Source: Vespa crabro (taxonomy: Eukaryota > Arthropoda > Insecta > Hymenoptera > Vespidae). From it: 64,000 bases of DNA. Within the stretch, counting starts at the first letter, position 1, and every line of letters starts with the position of its first letter. The translations under genes and the position numbers were made by a program. The notes under the pieces were generated by a model, which saw only the letters and a program-made list of their open reading frames with translations, ran no database searches and was not told where the DNA came from. Shown piece by piece: positions 62,638 through 64,000 of the stretch. Location: positions 334,001-398,000 of the forward strand of contig NC_060973.1 of NCBI RefSeq assembly GCF_910589235.1, read 5' to 3'.

Positions 62638-64000
62638 TCATCAATGTAATTTATTAACATTCTAAATAGTTTGAGGGTAAAAATCTTTTTCCGGTTCATT
62701 TGTTAGATATAGTTTCAATTGGTCATTTCTGAATGTTGTCACGTCCATTGGTCAGCAGTTGTCATATAGATTTACTATGATAATACTCACCTATTATATT
62801 TTTCAGATGATCAGCTTCAATTGAGACATTTGCTACCTTTGTAAATGGCATTACGGATTCAAGCAAGACTGATTCACATTCTCCGACATTTTCCAATTCT
62901 GTGACAATGATACTTTTCTTTGGTTCTTCAAGCTCATGTGCTTTTTTACTTTCCGGCTTTGTAATTTTAAACTCCGTAGCTGTATCTTCAACATGAATTT
63001 CAGTTTTTAGAGCAACTTCTGTTTTCACAACGTCAGGTAATGCACTAACTTCCTTTATCATTTCTTTAACTTCTTGTTTACTTTCTTTTTCAGTTGTCAA
63101 AATTTGTGTTACTTCAAAACTTTCGGACGTACGGAAAGTAACCTCAGCTGTCGCCAGTGATATCGTTTTGTCGATAACAAGATTACGTTCACTTTCCTGT
63201 GGGACCATTTGCATTTCTTCGAAACTTTCATAAGGTATCTGTTCAGGTATTATAGTTTTAGCCTCCGGTATGGTACTTTCAGCAAGACTTTCTGTCGTTG
63301 ATGATGTTATGACTTGAGATTTTTGAGCAACTTGTATGCCAAATAAACTAGGTTGAGCAGTTTGCTTCATTGGTTCTTCTGGAGTTGGAAGACCTTTCTC
63401 TATTTCACTGGTCGCAACTTCTGAAATTGATAGTGAACTTAATTCTTCTAATTGCGGTTTACCCTTTTGTTCTTCTGGTAGTTTTGCCTTTTCTAATTGA
63501 TCTACATTTGTTACTGTCAATACTTCAGATATTTCTGCGGCCTCGACACTTAACATATTTGGAAATGCCTTACGTTCCGTGGGTACATCTGGACTTGGCA
63601 AAGTTTTTTCTGCTTCACTGAAAATAACTTCAGAGACTACGAGCGAACTTAATTCATCTACTTCTGGTTTTCTTCTCTGGCTTTCAGGTTTCTCCAGTTT
63701 CGGCATTTCTTCTACATTGGAGACCGTCAAGATTTCAGTTTTTTCGGCTACTTCTCTGGTAAGTAACTTTGTTTTTGCTATCTTTTCATCAGGTTTTTCT
63801 GGACTTATTAAAGTTTCCTCTGATTCATTTGACACTATTTGACATACGGATACTGATGTTAATTCTTCGAAATGAGGTTTACCTTTTTGCTCTTTTGGCA
63901 TTTCAGGTTTTCCCATTTCTTCGACATTACTCACGGATAGAACTTGACTGGTTTCGGCAACTTCTCTGCCGGAGAGTAAAGATGTTGCCATAAACTTGTT
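36853..64000 (-). CDS. sls: Sallimus / insect titin, C-terminal part (N-terminus beyond right edge)
   Basis: The giant elastic protein linking Z-disc and thick filament in insect muscle. Exons in transcript order: 64000-62791 (open at the edge), 62058-52297, 51849-51824, 51720-45318, 44984-44937, 44848-44738, 44654-44502, 43939-43576, 43493-43178, 43095-42807, 42648-42571, 42507-42333, 42208-41772, 41653-41381, 41275-40894, 40800-40355, 40240-40099, 39971-39702, 39616-39171, 39090-38788, 38698-38544, 38464-38314, 37922-37818, 37731-37534, 37433-37128, 37055-36853. Every junction phase agrees; 22,752 nt give 7,583 residues plus stop. Order: 70-residue repeats, two PEVK-type giant exons, SH3, nine Ig, FN3, two Ig, four FN3, a tail ending AKKLFE. 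There is no kinase domain, as in fly Sls. The SH3 plus Ig/FN3 end identifies it as sls rather than projectin or kettin alone. Additional small alternative exons may exist. Confidence 0.93.
38078..38155 (-). other. Putative 78-nt cassette exon of sls
   Basis: Within the intron between FN3-3 and FN3-4, acceptor TATGCTTTTGCTTAG and donor AAAA then GTAAGTAG enclose exactly 78 nt open in the sls frame. Both borders are phase 1, so inclusion or skipping keeps the frame. It would insert 26 residues with a hydrophobic centre (SSLYALLGIFPP). Confidence 0.5.
38214..38244. repeat. Poly-T tract
   Basis: About 31 uninterrupted T in the sls intron between the FN3-3 exons and the putative cassette exon. 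On the transcribed strand this is poly-A. Confidence 0.9.
40355..43939 (-). other. Nine consecutive Ig (I-set) domains of sls
   Basis: Ig domains recognised by the core W and the D-x-G-x-Y-x-C pattern: Ig1 43939-43576 (EDAGTFTCVAKN), Ig2 43493-43178, Ig3 43095-42807 (EDTGEYSVVATN), Ig4 split over 42507-42333 and 42208 on, Ig5 to 41772 (DEGTYKCTVKN), Ig6 41653-41381 (DEGEYTCTLLN), Ig7 41275 on (EDAGVYSCQVG), Ig8 split at 40894/40800, Ig9 to 40355 (EDIGDYNLRLF). Several lack one cysteine. Ig3 and Ig4 are joined by a 78-nt exon (42648-42571) encoding a non-Ig linker. A TA/CA microsatellite (42235-42279) lies in the intron splitting Ig4. Confidence 0.88.
42235..42279. repeat. TA microsatellite in an sls intron
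   Basis: About 18 TA units followed by CA units in the short intron that splits Ig4. Confidence 0.9.
44502..44848 (-). other. SH3 domain of sls
   Basis: Two exons (44848-44738 and 44654-44502) encode an SH3 fold: MYSICSYVAETDEAINLVEG, EKVYIIDHTNQDWWFVK and EKGWVPAQYL. The tryptophan pair and the PAQYL end are typical. It sits between the PEVK region and the first Ig domain, probably a site for proline-rich partners. Confidence 0.85.
45170..45199 (-). other. Possible 30-nt alternative exon of sls
   Basis: Within the intron 44985-45317 an in-frame, phase-1 symmetric segment of 30 nt has acceptor TTTCATTTCCAG and donor TTAG then GTATCC. It would add VNSEYIIPSL. It is weakly supported because the peptide does not resemble its neighbours. 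Confidence 0.25.
46240..48140 (-). repeat. 8-copy tandem coding array, 78-residue (234-nt) unit, in sls
   Basis: Eight near-identical units at exactly 234-nt spacing (marker KEPVPEEV), flanked by diverged copies. Each unit is four related blocks of about 20 residues: EEVTEEVAIKKKPKKKPVT, EEAADEVTIKKPVVVEEEK, VVEEITLKKKPKKEPVP and EEVTEEVVLKKPEPKKEEK. This is a classical PEVK composition, unrelated in unit to the 106-residue array. Confidence 0.93.
48453..49560 (-). repeat. 1.1-kb coding module, copy A
   Basis: Third copy, in the second giant exon, at a 4,387-nt offset from copy B. It has its own variants (RNTEEALKILKIKYKKPK, KLEPEEFKPTEF) in the distal half. Confidence 0.9.
50900..51720 (-). 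repeat. Diverged 106-residue-type repeats in the second giant exon
   Basis: About two to three decayed units with the same layout as the main array: VIETPTKKVIKKQKPAKK, KIMEEQQIIEITETPSKK, GIPEERIEEIVMQKP and GIPEEVIEEFVIEKP. They show that the unit predates the split between the two giant exons. Confidence 0.8.
51769..51793. repeat. TA microsatellite
   Basis: A TA run in the 103-nt intron between the microexon and the second giant exon. A similar run lies at 52219-52256 in the preceding intron. Confidence 0.85.
51824..51849 (-). other. 26-nt microexon of sls
   Basis: It encodes DIVEKTTEE between the two giant exons, with acceptor TTATTTTACAG and donor GAG then GTGAGA. It is needed to keep the frame: phase 1 enters and phase 0 leaves. 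Confidence 0.8.
52840..53945 (-). repeat. 1.1-kb coding module, copy B (mosaic)
   Basis: Its transcript-proximal half (above about 53,600) matches copy A almost exactly (DSTVAKIPKVLLRSWITFIG). Its distal half matches copy C (RNAEEALKVLKKKIKKPK, KLEHEEFKPTEF). Confidence 0.9.
54214..55315 (-). repeat. 1.1-kb coding module, copy C
   Basis: About 367 residues from KKDDIEEWVEPEYE to GWKKEKPEDE, with a less charged core RSRITFIGDYPPELQKPK. It follows the 19-copy array directly and is in tandem with copy B at a 1,374-nt offset. Confidence 0.9.
55433..61300 (-). repeat. 19-copy tandem coding array, 106-residue (318-nt) unit, in sls
   Basis: Nineteen units counted by the marker AGVPEE, spaced exactly 318 nt from about 61213 to 55493 with no length change. 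A unit contains EVTETPTKKIIKRKKKPTKK, EEIIEKTGDETKIMEEQQ, EITETPLKKVIKKKK and VVEEIVIEKPKEEQ. Each unit is itself a dimer, because the TETPxKKxIKKKK motif occurs twice. Units are nearly identical, with recurring variants (TEAG/TKAG, VVEEIVI/VIEELVI, GEA/GEP/GDA). Composition (Pro, Glu, Val, Ile, Lys) is PEVK-like and predicts a disordered elastic segment. Confidence 0.95.
62059..62790 (-). other. sls intron with poly-T tract
   Basis: A 732-nt intron containing an uninterrupted run of about 37 T (62599-62635). No further exon is recognised in it. Confidence 0.7.
62791..64000 (-). repeat. 70-residue repeats of sls
   Basis: Coding repeats of 70 residues, each with a core like REVAEKTEILTVSNVEEM and a second half like ELSSLVVSEVIFSEAEKTLP. 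Three full units and a decaying fourth are visible; the array continues past the edge. They are diverged (roughly half identical), unlike the PEVK arrays downstream. The exon ends ATAATAG before GTGAGT, in phase 1. Confidence 0.85.

Overview
The window is nuclear DNA from an insect, most likely a hymenopteran. Non-coding sequence is very AT-rich and full of TA, poly-T and TTA microsatellites. Genes have many short exons joined at GT-AG introns, often of 60-120 bp, and the encoded proteins (muscle titin, Prp4 kinase, midgut-type carboxypeptidases) are insect-like. The order-level assignment is inference. All exon coordinates were read by eye from splice consensus, reading phase and similarity to known families. 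For every complete gene the exon lengths sum to a multiple of three.

Layout, left to right. (1) 214-1732 (+): the C-terminal exons of an AMP-forming acyl-CoA ligase of the luciferase/4CL type, cut by the left edge. (2) 2226-4019 (-) and 5327-8509 (-): two tandem secreted zinc carboxypeptidases (M14A), both with complete catalytic sets. (3) 8510-12146: no gene seen. (4) 12147-19620 (+): acetyl-CoA synthetase in 11 coding exons. Its intron 9 holds a complete enolase-like gene on the opposite strand (17224-18665), full length but missing most catalytic residues. (5) 22738-24592 (+): inositol monophosphatase, 6 exons. (6) 27691-34636 (-): Prp4 pre-mRNA-splicing kinase, 12 coding exons. (7) 36853-64000 (-): the C-terminal part of the titin homologue sallimus, open at the right edge. 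It runs from 70-residue repeats, through two giant PEVK-type exons of 9,762 and 6,403 nt joined by a 26-nt microexon, to SH3, 11 Ig and 5 FN3 domains and a short tail. The chain gives 7,583 residues in this window.

The genes do not form a functional cluster. Acetyl-CoA synthetase, the acyl ligase, inositol monophosphatase and the carboxypeptidases are independent metabolic or digestive genes, Prp4k is a splicing kinase and sls is a sarcomeric spring.

The most notable items are: the nested enolase-like pseudoenzyme; the 19 x 318-nt coding array in sls with no length variation; three mosaic 1.1-kb modules shared between the two giant exons; the obligatory 26-nt microexon; an in-frame 78-nt cassette-like exon near the sls C-terminus; a compact G-quadruplex motif in a Prp4k intron; and an inverted-repeat hairpin that contains the likely poly(A) signal of acetyl-CoA synthetase.
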